From positions 1-64,000 of the forward strand of contig NMRB01000987.1 of assembly GCA_002633025.1 (NCBI GenBank): a stretch of DNA of 64,000 nucleotides. The letters run 5' to 3'. Below the pieces are notes generated by a model. That model was not told where the DNA came from. It worked only from the letters and a program-made list of their open reading frames with translations, and did not search any database. This stretch comes from Notospermus geniculatus. Taxonomy: Eukaryota; Nemertea; Pilidiophora; Heteronemertea; Lineidae. Both the position numbers and the translations under genes were made by a program. This document shows, one piece after another, positions 12,301 to 21,927 of this stretch; the stretch's first letter is position 1, and every line of letters starts with the position of its first letter.

Positions 12301-13201
12301 CTAAACAAAAAATACACACCGGCGAAACTCCAGCCATTGACCGGGGACATTTTAGCTGCCTTCCAAACACTCTCTTGCGGACTTGAAAATGGAATGGTGC
12401 GCCGGGCGTACGGCATGGGTGCATACTGCGTCCAGACTTTCATCGTTGGAGTCTGGTCGCAGTGGACCCTTGAAGGAAGTAGCGGCAATCCAGTTAGTAG
12501 TTTCATCAAATACATCGAGGGAAAACGCAGACTTCTGCCATCATTGCTCCACATATGCTGCCAAGTCCTAGCTGGTTTTGCCGCCTACCATTACGCACGT
12601 ACCGTTTGGTATTTTGAACTCTCCAGCGAGCATATTGCACATCGCCTTCGGGATGCTGAATGTTACTCTCATCTGAACGTGCCGGTTATCATGGGAATTT
12701 TCATCGAACTCTCGGCAACTGTCATCGATGTCCTGGTATCCAAGACAACAACCAAAAGATTTATGTTTGAAAGATATGAACAATTTGCTAAGGGAGTGTT
12801 CAGTATCTGTATGACTGTATTTGGTAAGTTTCAGATAAAAGTGTATGTAAAACTGTGTTTCAAAAGTGAGCCGGTTGTAAATGATCATTTTGGGACTTCA
12901 GAGTTACATGAATTTCAAATCTTATCTCTTTCTCCTTCCAGGCCTTAACCTCACTGGTATGTACCTAAACCCCGCGAACGCCACCATCCAAACATACGGC
13001 TGTCGTGGTAACTCAAGAGCCGATTACATCCTCGTGTACTGGTGCGGTCCACTCATCGGTGCTGCCATAGGGGTTGTCGTTCACCAGAAGCTACGCCAAG
13101 CCTATCTAGCGTTGAAAAGATCTGCATTCCGGCCGACGTGTGATGAAAACGGAAGCGTTAATTCGACAGAGCATCCAGAGAAGACCAAGAAAGACCTGTG
13201 A
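9333..13201 (+). CDS. AQP11-like: AQP11/12-type (superaquaporin) channel protein
   Basis: Exons 9333-9455, 12172-12823 and 12942-13201 join in frame to 344 codons plus stop. The start is the first ATG, in GCAGGATGG. Exon 1 encodes a hydrophilic N-terminus (MDSCKLAVPMNADNMLV...). Exons 2-3 hold six hydrophobic segments. The first pore motif is NPV (residues 147-149, GNPVSSF) and the second is NPA (268-270, GMYLNPANAT). A downstream YILVYWCGPLIGAAIG segment matches the last helix of AQP11/12. In this subfamily the first NPA is typically altered (NPC or NPT in vertebrates) and proteins usually sit in intracellular membranes; NPV is a further variant. Intron 1 is 2.7 kb. A candidate polyadenylation signal lies at 13640. 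At 344 residues it is longer than vertebrate AQP11/12, mostly because of the N-terminal extension. The assignment rests on motif order and overall resemblance. Confidence 0.85.
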
Positions 13202-13639
13202 TTCCAGTTCTATTTAGAGACACTGGACAAATCTGTGATTGTTTTTAAAATTGGATGGTTATGCTTACTGTGCACTCATTCCATTAGGGAGCTTATATTG
13301 TCTATTGCAAGTAATATTTTGCAGAGTGGACCATAACATCTAAGATTGGGGTGGGGAGATATATACATTAACTTATTATGTAACTGGAAACAGGTGTCAT
13401 CATCATGTTTGGTCACTGGGCGAGTCATTTCTGCCATCTTCTCTGATCTGATCAAGTCTACAAAATTCTTCATGCTATTTTCTTCCATTCGCATGCTTGT
13501 ATTATACATCCATTCTTTATTTATTGTCTTGCTATATATCTAAACCTATACAACTATTTTAATCAACAGAAATTGGGTCAGTCATAATGTCATTTAACTA
13601 CATTTTGGCCCTAAAAAAACTAAAGATTTGGAAAGATAC

Positions 13640-13645
13640 AATAAA
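13640..13645 (+). terminator. candidate poly(A) signal AATAAA of the aquaporin gene
   Basis: AATAAA lies about 440 bp after the aquaporin stop codon; another AATAAA is at 14602. Only the hexamer supports this. Confidence 0.35.
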
Positions 13646-13832
13646 ATTCGCGTTTGTTGCCATATTGATGTAGTGCAATATATTGGCCTTGGTGGGATAT
13701 TATATGGCAGACTTTTTACTGCCTGTATGCATGCCAAGTATTTCGCATACATGGTCTGTGGGCTTGTTTATTGGATGGGGGTTCTTAGGTTCGATTGCAA
13801 TAGTAATCATGCTGAATTTATGTCAATGCTTA

Positions 13833-14042
13833 ACTCTTTCAGCCCTAGGCGATTTTTTTGCCACGACTCCCAGATCCTAGGCGATTTTCTGATGAAAAAA
13901 AATATTTCAGGATTTTTTTTTAAAAATACACAATCTTATATTGTAGAAAATTGGGTTTAGGGGTGGACGGATATACTCGTTCTTAGGATCTGAGAATGAT
14001 TTTGGTGTCAAACGGATATCCGTCCGTAGGGCTGAAAGAGTT
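13833..14042. repeat. repeat with inverted ends CTCTTTCAGCCCTA
   Basis: TAACTCTTTCAGCCCTAGGC at the left is matched by GTAGGGCTGAAAGAGTTAG at the right. The interior also contains GATCCTAGGCGATTTT and its decayed partner. MITE-like, about 210 bp. Confidence 0.65.
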
Positions 14043-14704
14043 AGGTTTTGGCACAATTATGGTCCTTCATTTGTGTGTGTGTGTGTGATATGCCGAAACA
14101 AAGATCTGATTTATAATCAGAAACATTTGGTTACTGTGGCAACAGATTGTTATTGTCAGTGGTCACCTTCTATATCTTTTAGCTTTGCTCATTTATTTGC
14201 AATAGTGAGTGACCATGTGCATTTAAGGGGGGGGGGGTTGACGGTTTTGAATGTTGGTTTAGTTACTTCAGGAGGCATGTCTTTAGATATGGGTTTTTGC
14301 CACTTGGAGACGTGTTTAGATGTACTTCTTTTGCAAACTGATCATGCCAGTTTCGTGTAGGGATGTTTCTAGCCTGCAACCAGTCATTCATTTGTGAATG
14401 ATTCTGTGCATATTCGTTCCTCTCATAAAAAGAGAAACTGCTGTGAAATCAATCAAATGACGACTTGATTTTACACAAGACTTCGATGTTCGGTCGATTT
14501 CACAGTATGCATGACACGAACCCAGCAAGTAGGACAATGGCCTTGTCTCGGAATGCTTATTGGTCTTATTCTGAAGTTGAATGATTCATCAAGAAATAAT
14601 CAATAAAGTCGAGATGATTGCTATGCCATTCGGAGCGTAATCACTAAACTTTGTTCTGTGTATTCTAGATAAAATGCCAGACCTAATTTGTCATGGCCAA
14701 TTTC

Positions 14705-15035
14705 ATGGAACTGGTTCCAAGTTATGCCTAGCTTGATGGTGATGGCCTATCAAAAGTCTGGGTTTCCATCATGCCAACTACTTTTAAATATCTCACACCA
14801 GTTTAGAGTTAGCAAGGTCGTTTGCAAGTAGTGTAGTTTAGAACTTATAACCTGACAAGCTACGACCATAAGATTGCACCCACTATGCACTGTTTTAAAA
14901 CACTAGTAGCCTTTGAATAAGAATTCAAGATTGCACCCACTGTGCACTGTTTTGAAACACTAGTAGATTTGAATAAGAATTCAATGGGAACTGGTTTCAG
15001 GTTTTGCCTAGCTAGCTTGATGGTGATAGCACATC
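14705..15035. repeat. local direct duplication
   Basis: AAGATTGCACCCACTATGCA (14872) recurs at 14930, with the following CACTAGTAG and GAATAAGAATTCAA also repeated. An outer pair, AACTGGTT...CTAGCTTGATGGTGAT, occurs near 14710 and near 14990. This indicates a small nested segmental duplication. Confidence 0.75.
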
Positions 15036-15759
15036 ATATGCCTCATGATTTTGCTGTTAACACATTTACATATTCCACAGGTTTTCCACCTGATCACATG
15101 ATGGGGAAGTGATCCTTGCCTCAAATCAAGTTCATATCAAATGCATTTGAATTTCTCCCTGTCGTTCACCAAATGTTTTAGAAATGGACCTATCTGGTAT
15201 GCGTTCATATTCCGGTAGAAAACCTGTTGTTTCACATCTCTGGGTCTTCCGTACATCTTGGAATTCATCAGACTTGGGGCTATTTTTCATGCACTGCTTG
15301 AAACTTCAACATTTTCTGATCAGCACCGATGTCGAATATGTAGGGTGTATTCTAGTCATGGTGTGTGGCTGTTCCCTTCTCAGCTTTGATTTCTGATACT
15401 AAATTGTCTTTTTTTGCCAGTGATTGGCAGTTTATTTATATTTATGTCTGTCATGTACTCGTCTATATGTGATGATTATTCCTGCTCCGTTTGACTCTCG
15501 ATAATGTATTTCTTTTGAAACAGGGATCATGCACTTTGCTTGCATGTTCCACAATGTTATGTGATATGAATGTATTTTGTTAAGAAAATGCTATTAAACT
15601 GCAATATATGCTATCTTTTGTATAAACGATTTTTGTCCATTTTGTGTTTGAGGATTTTGCTAAATGCCAGTGAAATCAGCAAGTGTCCTGCCACGCAAGT
15701 TGGCACGCTCAGTAATCAGGAAGGATTCATTCTGTCCTGGGTTCTACACACGTGGATCC

Positions 15760-15920
15760 AAAGGGGGCGCACCTGGGCCGACCGAATTGAAACTCCGACA
15801 GCAATAACAGTGCCTAACAGAGAGGTATGCAATGCCTTTTGCCACACAGAGTTTCTCTGTTAGGCCATGTTAGTGCTATCGGAGTTTCGATTCAGTCGGC
15901 CCTGGTGTGCGCTCCCCTTG
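15760..15920. repeat. fold-back element
   Basis: Left arm GGGCGCACCTGGGCCGACCG and right arm TCAGTCGGCCCTGGTGTGCG. Inner arms GAAACTCCGACAGCA and CTCTGTTAGGC also pair. Confidence 0.75.
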
Positions 15921-16717
15921 TGTGAAATTCTGAAATTTGGAGCAAATCATTGAAATTCACCGCAGATTTCAATGTTTCCAGCACAGTTTGGCCCCTCATT
16001 CCCGAAATCATGGATCCGCCCCTGTGCTTGTACCAGTTTATAGCAAATTCTTTGCATCCAAGTTCCTCTGTGTTGTTTGTGGTCCTACTCTGATCAGATG
16101 TTGGAGGACGAACCAACGCAAGTGGCCGCGAGGACAAGTTGGCGGCTGCTTTTCACGGTCGTACTGGAATTGATGACGACAGGTGGCAGACTGATTGCTC
16201 GCCCTCGAAATGCTCCCACTACACTGCACTTGTAGAGCGGTTCGAGGACAGGGCACCAGTCGAGGACAAGGTCCAAGGCAAACTCGTCCCCAGTGGGTTT
16301 ACGTTCCTACAACACCACTGGAAAGGGCTGACGACTTCAGGAATACTGCGCATGCGCAATACACTAATTTTGAGGCGAATCACACCGAAGCTGGCACCTG
16401 CGGTTTGATTTTCCCAACTAAACTATTCGTTTGAAATTGCTCTAATACTCAAACAACTTCGTGTTTTGGGTGTATTATATGGCTCTTTAGGCATATATGA
16501 TCTTTTTCAGTCATCGAAGAAAGAAATATTGTGGGAAACAAACATTTTGGCACGCTGCCAGCGGTTGTCCAGAAATTTTGGACAAGTCGCCAGCCCTTTC
16601 CAGAGATATCCTCGGATGAGGTAGATCTGGGTACGAGATTGGGTCCAAGGCGCACGAGCAGACGAGAGGAGGCGTTTTTTATTTCACATGTAAAATCGAT
16701 CAAATTTTACCAAAAAT

Positions 16718-19700
16718 ATGCAGCGTGTCAACTTGCCAGGCAGTGAGATAACTGTATCCCAGATATGTGTCGGCACGTGGCAAATGAACGACGGTCAAAT
16801 GGATGGTTCGAAAACTTGGGAAGGACAACCTTTTGAAGTTGGTATTCAGCGCGCGAAATCAACCGGGCCGTGCATTAACACTAGGCCTATACATTGTAGT
16901 AGTCTATGTATGTATTGTCGCAGTACATGCGTGTAGGCCTACTGGATGGTGTGAAAGGGAAAAATGTCCCCGGGAAAACTGTCCTTGCAACAAAGGATCC
17001 TACGGTGGCCCATAGAGCTCATTGATCAAAAATATTTACATTTGCATTTTTTTTTCAATTTGATAACTTTTTCTTGGGAATTTGTAAAATTTTTAGAAGT
17101 TCCCACCGCGGTGAGAATATTTCTACCTCGGTGATAATATTTCCACCTCGGTGAAAATTAATTTCCACCGCGGTGGTAATTATTAATTATCACCGCGGTG
17201 GAAATTAATTTCCACCGCGTTATTTTCCACTGCGGTGATAATTAATAATTACCACTGCGGTGGAAATTAATTTCCACTGCGGTGGAAATTAATTTTCACC
17301 GCGGTGATAATATTTCCACCTAGGTGATAATATTTCCACCTCGGTGATAATATTACCACCGCGGTGAGAATATTTCTACCTCGGTGATAATATTTCCACC
17401 TCGGTGAAAATTAATTTCCACCGCGGTGGTAATTATTAATTATCACCGCGGTGGAAATTAATTTCCACCGCGTTATTTTCCACCGTGGTGATAATTAATA
17501 ATTACCACTGCGGTGGAAATTAATTTCCACCGCGGTGGAAATTAATTTTCACCGCGGTGGAAATATTTTCACCGAGGTGGTAATATTCTCACCGCGGTGG
17601 TAATATTTTCACCGAGGTGGGAACTTCTAAAAATTTTACAAACCCCAAGAAAAAAATTATCGAATTGAAAAAAAATTGCAAATGTAAATATTTTTCATCA
17701 ATGAGCTCTATGGGCCACCGTAGGATCCTATTGGAACGATGGAAGGCTTGTTAGGGTTAGGAACAACAGTGTTGGTAGTGGGGGATATTAAATGCAAAAA
17801 TGCCGATGTAGGCCTACGCTTAGGCCTATTTTGCTATTCATCAGAATGCAGATTTAGGCATATGCCTAAAAAAAGGGGCAAATGCAAGTTGTTCAGGCCT
17901 TGTTGATGAATCCCATTGACAAGCCATTCTTTTTCTTCCAATCACCTTCCTCAAATCATAGGTTTCCAAGGCGATCGTCGACAAAGCGTTTGAATGTGGC
18001 GTCAACTTCTTTGACACTGCTGAGGTATGTAATTTACAGTACCTGCTAGTGGCACGGTATGCCCAAATCAACACCATCCGACATGAGCGGTACCTTCATT
18101 ATGTTCAAATTAACAAATCCTGCACTACGGTACCTGGCAGTTCCAAGTTTCCATGACAACCATGTAATAAAAATGCTTCTGTGAGTCCCTGTGGTGTAGA
18201 AATGGCCCAAAAGAAGCATCTAGGTGTGTTTGCAAGTTTATCTGTAGAGTGAACATTGGTGATTTTCTTTCCTGCTGTTGTGACCCTGTGGACAGAATTA
18301 GACAGGGAAACTGACAATGATTATGTCCAGGGACACATCAGCAGAAATAGAAAACGATTATGAAAATTCAGTCTGGTATCCAGGCACTCCTTTACTAATT
18401 CTTTTGTCCGACTTCAATCCACAGGCTTACCTCAATTCTGAAAATGTCGTTGGACGAATCATGGAAGGGAGGCGAAAAGATGCTGTTATTGCCACGAAGT
18501 TTGGTTACAGAGGTGGCACCAAAACAAGTTACAATGCAGAAGATGTGGAAGTATCTTTGAATAACAGCCTCCAGAATCTTAAAACGGATTACATTGATGT
18601 TTTTCAGGTTTGTTGCATTCTGACCTACCATTGGTGCTGCCATCTTCACTAGGCTCCAGCCGTCGGAGCAAAACTTTCGCCTGACGTGCTACCCCATGAA
18701 GTTTTGGATGAGTTTGTTTTGTATGGTACCCTTTAGACTGATGTATGTTAAAGGTGCCCTCCACATGAGAGTTTTATTACACTACTTGGCACGCAGTCAG
18801 TAGTGGGCATTTCACCATTAATGGATTTCTTATGAGACAAATGACTGCCCAAAGTTTTTGACAGTTACCACTAGGTTGCCCAGTCTTGCAGATTGAATCA
18901 TGAGTTAACTCAGTTTTGCCCCATAGGTTCACTGGCCTAACGTGGTGTCGGCAGAAATGCCCAGTGTTGTCGCTGAACTTAAACGACAGCAAGCGAAGGG
19001 ACGTATCCGTGCCTACAGCGTCTGTAACTTTGGTGTCAAGAATTTGCAAGCAATGCTTGATGCTGGAGGGAAGCCGTTGACAAATCAGGTACGTATTTCT
19101 CATTGTATTCATTGTATGTGCCCTTTTTGGCAAAGTTTGCATCCCTTCCGCTGGATCCACATCTGAGAACATGAAATCGCTTTTCTAGGTCGGATACAAC
19201 CTTTTGTGGAGAGCTGTTGAGTATGACATCGTGCCAAAGTGTGCCGAGCACAACATCGGAATTCTACCGTACTCACCGCTGCAGCAGGGACTACTCTCAG
19301 GGAGGTTCAAGTCAGCTGAAGACGTCCCTGAAGGGAGGCGAAGAACAAAACACTTCAAGGGAACAAGGTAACTCTTGACAACAGTAGTGACATCGGCACT
19401 TGTCAATGGAACCTTCAGCATGTTTCACTTGAAGTCTTTTATTCGTTCCTTTGCAGCACATCAGTGAGCAAACATGGCGGAGATGGTGCTGAGAAAGAAA
19501 CATTCCAGGTATAGACCGTTCTCAAATTGACGTAAACGAGAAAGATCTGCGCACTTCCGCCAAAATTTCAACCATAACCTCGATCTGAAGCTGAATGACG
19601 TGACGCAGACAGCCCCACGACAGTGACGTCGAAGACGCTGCGTCAGACTCGACCATCGCTCAATAATGGATTGCGTCACGTCAGCCGGTTTCAGATCGAG

Positions 19701-20722
19701 GTTATGGTTGAAAGTTCGGAGGAAGTGCGCAGATCTGGGAATTTGAGAATGGTCTATAGAACTGTCCTTTTATTCCCGTGTATCCACTAGAGTAGCGCAA
19801 CGGAAACATCAGAGCCTGTCACTCCTTAGGTTCAGGTTCGATTCCCGGTCAGACACACCAGCTCCTCATGTCATAGAGAGCCGACTCAGTGACAGCGCCA
19901 GATACTGCGGTTTCCTCCCAACTTAACTTTAATAGCAATAGTTATGATAATAATAATATTAAATAATGTGGGGTTTTTATGTTGCGTCTATCTTGTGAGC
20001 TTCTTACACACTTACCTTGTTCACTCCTTGTTGCAGGCAATTGACAGAATGAGAGAGATATGCCGAGATGCGGGAGTGAAGAACATGTCTATGATGGCCT
20101 TGTCATGGTTGTGTCAGAAGGATATTGTCTCTTCAGTCATTGTCGGTGCTAGAACTCCTGAACAAGTGGAAGCAAACTGTAACATTGTGAAACTGTCTGA
20201 GGTGAGCTCATCTTCGCATTAAGTTCCGTTTCATGTGTGGACAAAGTTCAGTTTTAATGCACTTCACATTACGGTATTGCCCAATGTCTCAAGAAACCAT
20301 TCTTGGGAATCCAAGGAGCAGCGCATTCAGTGCATCACTTGATCCTTTTAGAACAGTCGAAAATACAAATTGGCTACTCGGTGGAGAATCTAACTAGTAG
20401 CAATCTTGTGGACTCTGGTCCAACGCTCAGCTACTGTGCCACCAGGCTTCAGGCCTTTTTGTTTGACGGGTGCGAAAACGCATGCGCTTCTCAAACAATA
20501 GAATTTCTATTGTTTGCGAGGCACATACATTTTCGCGCCCGTCAAACGAGAAGGCCTGCGGCTTCCCCCAGAAAGCAACTGATTACCACTGGTACTAGTA
20601 GATGTTATTATTTCTTTCAGGACGTGATGAAGCAACTGGATGCAACAACAGAAGAGCTCAAGACCATTTTTGGTGGTGACCCCGATTTGTGGTCGCCACA
20701 GGGTCAGGGCAGGATTGTTTAA
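16718..20722 (+). CDS. aldo-keto reductase (YajO/Tas-like AKR group)
   Basis: NADPH-dependent oxidoreductase with a predicted TIM-barrel fold, likely cytosolic; the substrate is unknown. Exons are 16718-16837, 17962-18024, 18425-18607, 18927-19088, 19189-19367, 19457-19508, 20037-20201 and 20621-20722, giving 341 residues with every junction in frame. The AKR catalytic tetrad is visible: D58 (FFDTAE), Y63 (AYLNSENVVGR), K86 (VIATKFGY) and H124 (VHWPNVV). Near the C-terminus SSVIVGARTPEQVEANC is the usual cofactor-phosphate segment. Similarity of pattern is closest to bacterial-type AKRs (TWEGQ near the N-terminus), not to vertebrate AKR1. The exon 1 donor (GTTGGT after GAA) is weak; an alternative one codon on would break the frame. 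The donor of exon 6 (19509) lies at the edge of a hairpin element. Intron 1 contains the CCGCGG fold-back array. Confidence 0.94.
16994..17729. repeat. 736-bp fold-back element with CACCGCGGTG palindrome array
   Basis: Terminal inverted repeats of about 110 bp (16994-17110 and 17617-17729) begin AGGATCCTACGGTGGCCCAT. Between them lie about 25 cores of CACCGCGGTG or close variants (CACCTCGGTG, CACTGCGGTG, CACCGAGGTG). They are spaced about 20 bp apart by A/T-only linkers such as GAAATTAATTT, themselves palindromic. A higher-order unit of 253 bp is duplicated (17104 and 17357). CACCTCGGTG variants dominate the left half and their complement CACCGAGGTG the right half, so the whole block is one large palindrome. 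It lies in intron 1 of the aldo-keto reductase and has no coding capacity. Confidence 0.92.
19510..19758. repeat. fold-back element starting inside a splice donor
   Basis: Left end TATAGACCGTTCTCAAATT and right end AATTTGAGAATGGTCTATA. The inner arms AACCATAACCTCGATCTGAA also pair. The T of the GT donor of AKR exon 6 (GT at 19509-19510) is the first base of the element. Confidence 0.8.
19792..19925 (+). repeat. tRNA-derived SINE-like copy
   Basis: A-box-like GTAGCGCAACGG and B-box GGTTCGATTCCC lie at tRNA-like spacing. The body is related to the copy at 600-828 (CTCCTCATGTCATAGAG...TGCGGTTTCCTCCC). The anticodon region does not form a clean tRNA, so it is not called as a tRNA gene. Confidence 0.55.
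20444..20570. repeat. fold-back element in the last AKR intron
   Basis: GGCTTCAGGCCTTTTTGTTT on the left pairs with the AAACGAGAAGGCCTGCGGC region on the right. The inner ACAATAGAAATTCTATTGT-like core is palindromic. It ends about 50 bp before the exon 8 acceptor. Confidence 0.75.
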
Positions 20723-21927
20723 TCATGCATTTTGTCAGAAATAATTGAATGGTGCTTAATTGTATGAAATGAAAAATGAAATCCAGGTATTCTATGAAAA
20801 ATATGATTTATTATAATTTAAAATATTTGCATATGAAAACAAAGTGTACATCATATCATGTCATGGAAATGTACAATGTACAATCAAAATTCAGACTGGT
20901 GTTGATGTGTTTAATAAGAATAGAGTAGACCCTCCCTTTGTGAACCCCTCTTTTAAGGGGACACCTCCCTATTAAGACAAAAGTCCAGTCCCACCCTTCC
21001 TGAGGTAGTTGGTGCTCCCGACATCGCTGCGCACAGGAAGCAAACCCTAAGAACCACTGACTATCTCAGGATGAGTCCCAACTTGGGTCATTTTGACCTC
21101 TGTAATCAGGACGACTCTCAACTGCCGGTAAAAGACATTTGTCAGGCCGAAGGGTGTCCTTTATTGAGAGGTTCCAGTGTATTGTATACTAGTATCATGG
21201 CCAGTATTTCGGCAGTAGGCCTAATACTAGTCAGCAGTTTTTTTTTTGTGCCAAAGAGTCTGTCACTTGAAATGTGACCCGTTACCATGTTTACAAGCAC
21301 CGATTACTGCAATAGCATGGTAGGCCTAGTCTAGAAGATATCCAATAGAGCACAAAGAACGACACACAAAATGATAATATAAAAGGAAAAGTCGTCTCCA
21401 AATTTCGCAAATTTTCGACCCCAATCGGGGTCTTCCTCAGGCACTTTCTGGTAGAGATCCAGAAGTGAATGAGTGGATTCCAATATGAAGTAGGCCTACA
21501 AGAGAAATTATTTTCCAAGTTTTACTTGAATCTAGGCCCAACACGCCAATGTCAACAATGGACATGAAGTCTGGTGATTTAGCTAATTTTCTGTACTAAC
21601 TACTAACACCAGGGCTTTTGAAGCTGCCATTTGAACCCCATATCTAACAAATATTGGTGGAAACATTCTACCACCAATGTTGATGCTGATAATCATTATG
21701 TAGTATCATGGTATGGTGAAGGCGTGGCCTCCTGAACTGGTCAGGTTTTGCATGGGAATGTACACTGAATGCAAGTACTACACAAAGCAATGAGCTCATG
21801 CTCAAAGCCTCTATGTTGCATTGTAAAAATCCTTGATTTTCAGCACAGTTGCAATGTTGATGGTTTCCACTTTCTCCAAGCAAAAGTATTCTCTAGGCGT
21901 CACAAAATGTGACAGTCCCATGAGTTT
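20723..21927. other. tail-to-tail spacer between AKR and the SRCR-ZP gene
   Basis: 1.2 kb carrying the two 3' UTRs. At 21350-21450 is a repeat containing GACGACTTTTCC and CCCCAATCGGGGTC. A related piece in reverse orientation is at 34590-34670 (GCGAAATTCGGAGACGACTT, then TCATTTTGTGTGTCGTT). No gene was recognised. Confidence 0.6.

Larger units (their letters stand above)
13202..16717. other. intergenic region between aquaporin and aldo-keto reductase
   Basis: Contains the presumed aquaporin 3' UTR and several repeats: a fold-back 13833-14042, a (TG)n run near 14075, a G-run near 14227, a local duplication 14705-15035 and a fold-back 15760-15920. The A/T-rich reading frames here have no recognised similarity. 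Confidence 0.6.

Noticed and set aside
16838-16845. AKR exon 1 donor at GTATTC (16842) instead of GTTGGT (16838)
   Set aside because: It would leave exon 2 out of frame. Only the weak GTTGGT donor joins GQPFE to VSKAIVDKAF in phase.
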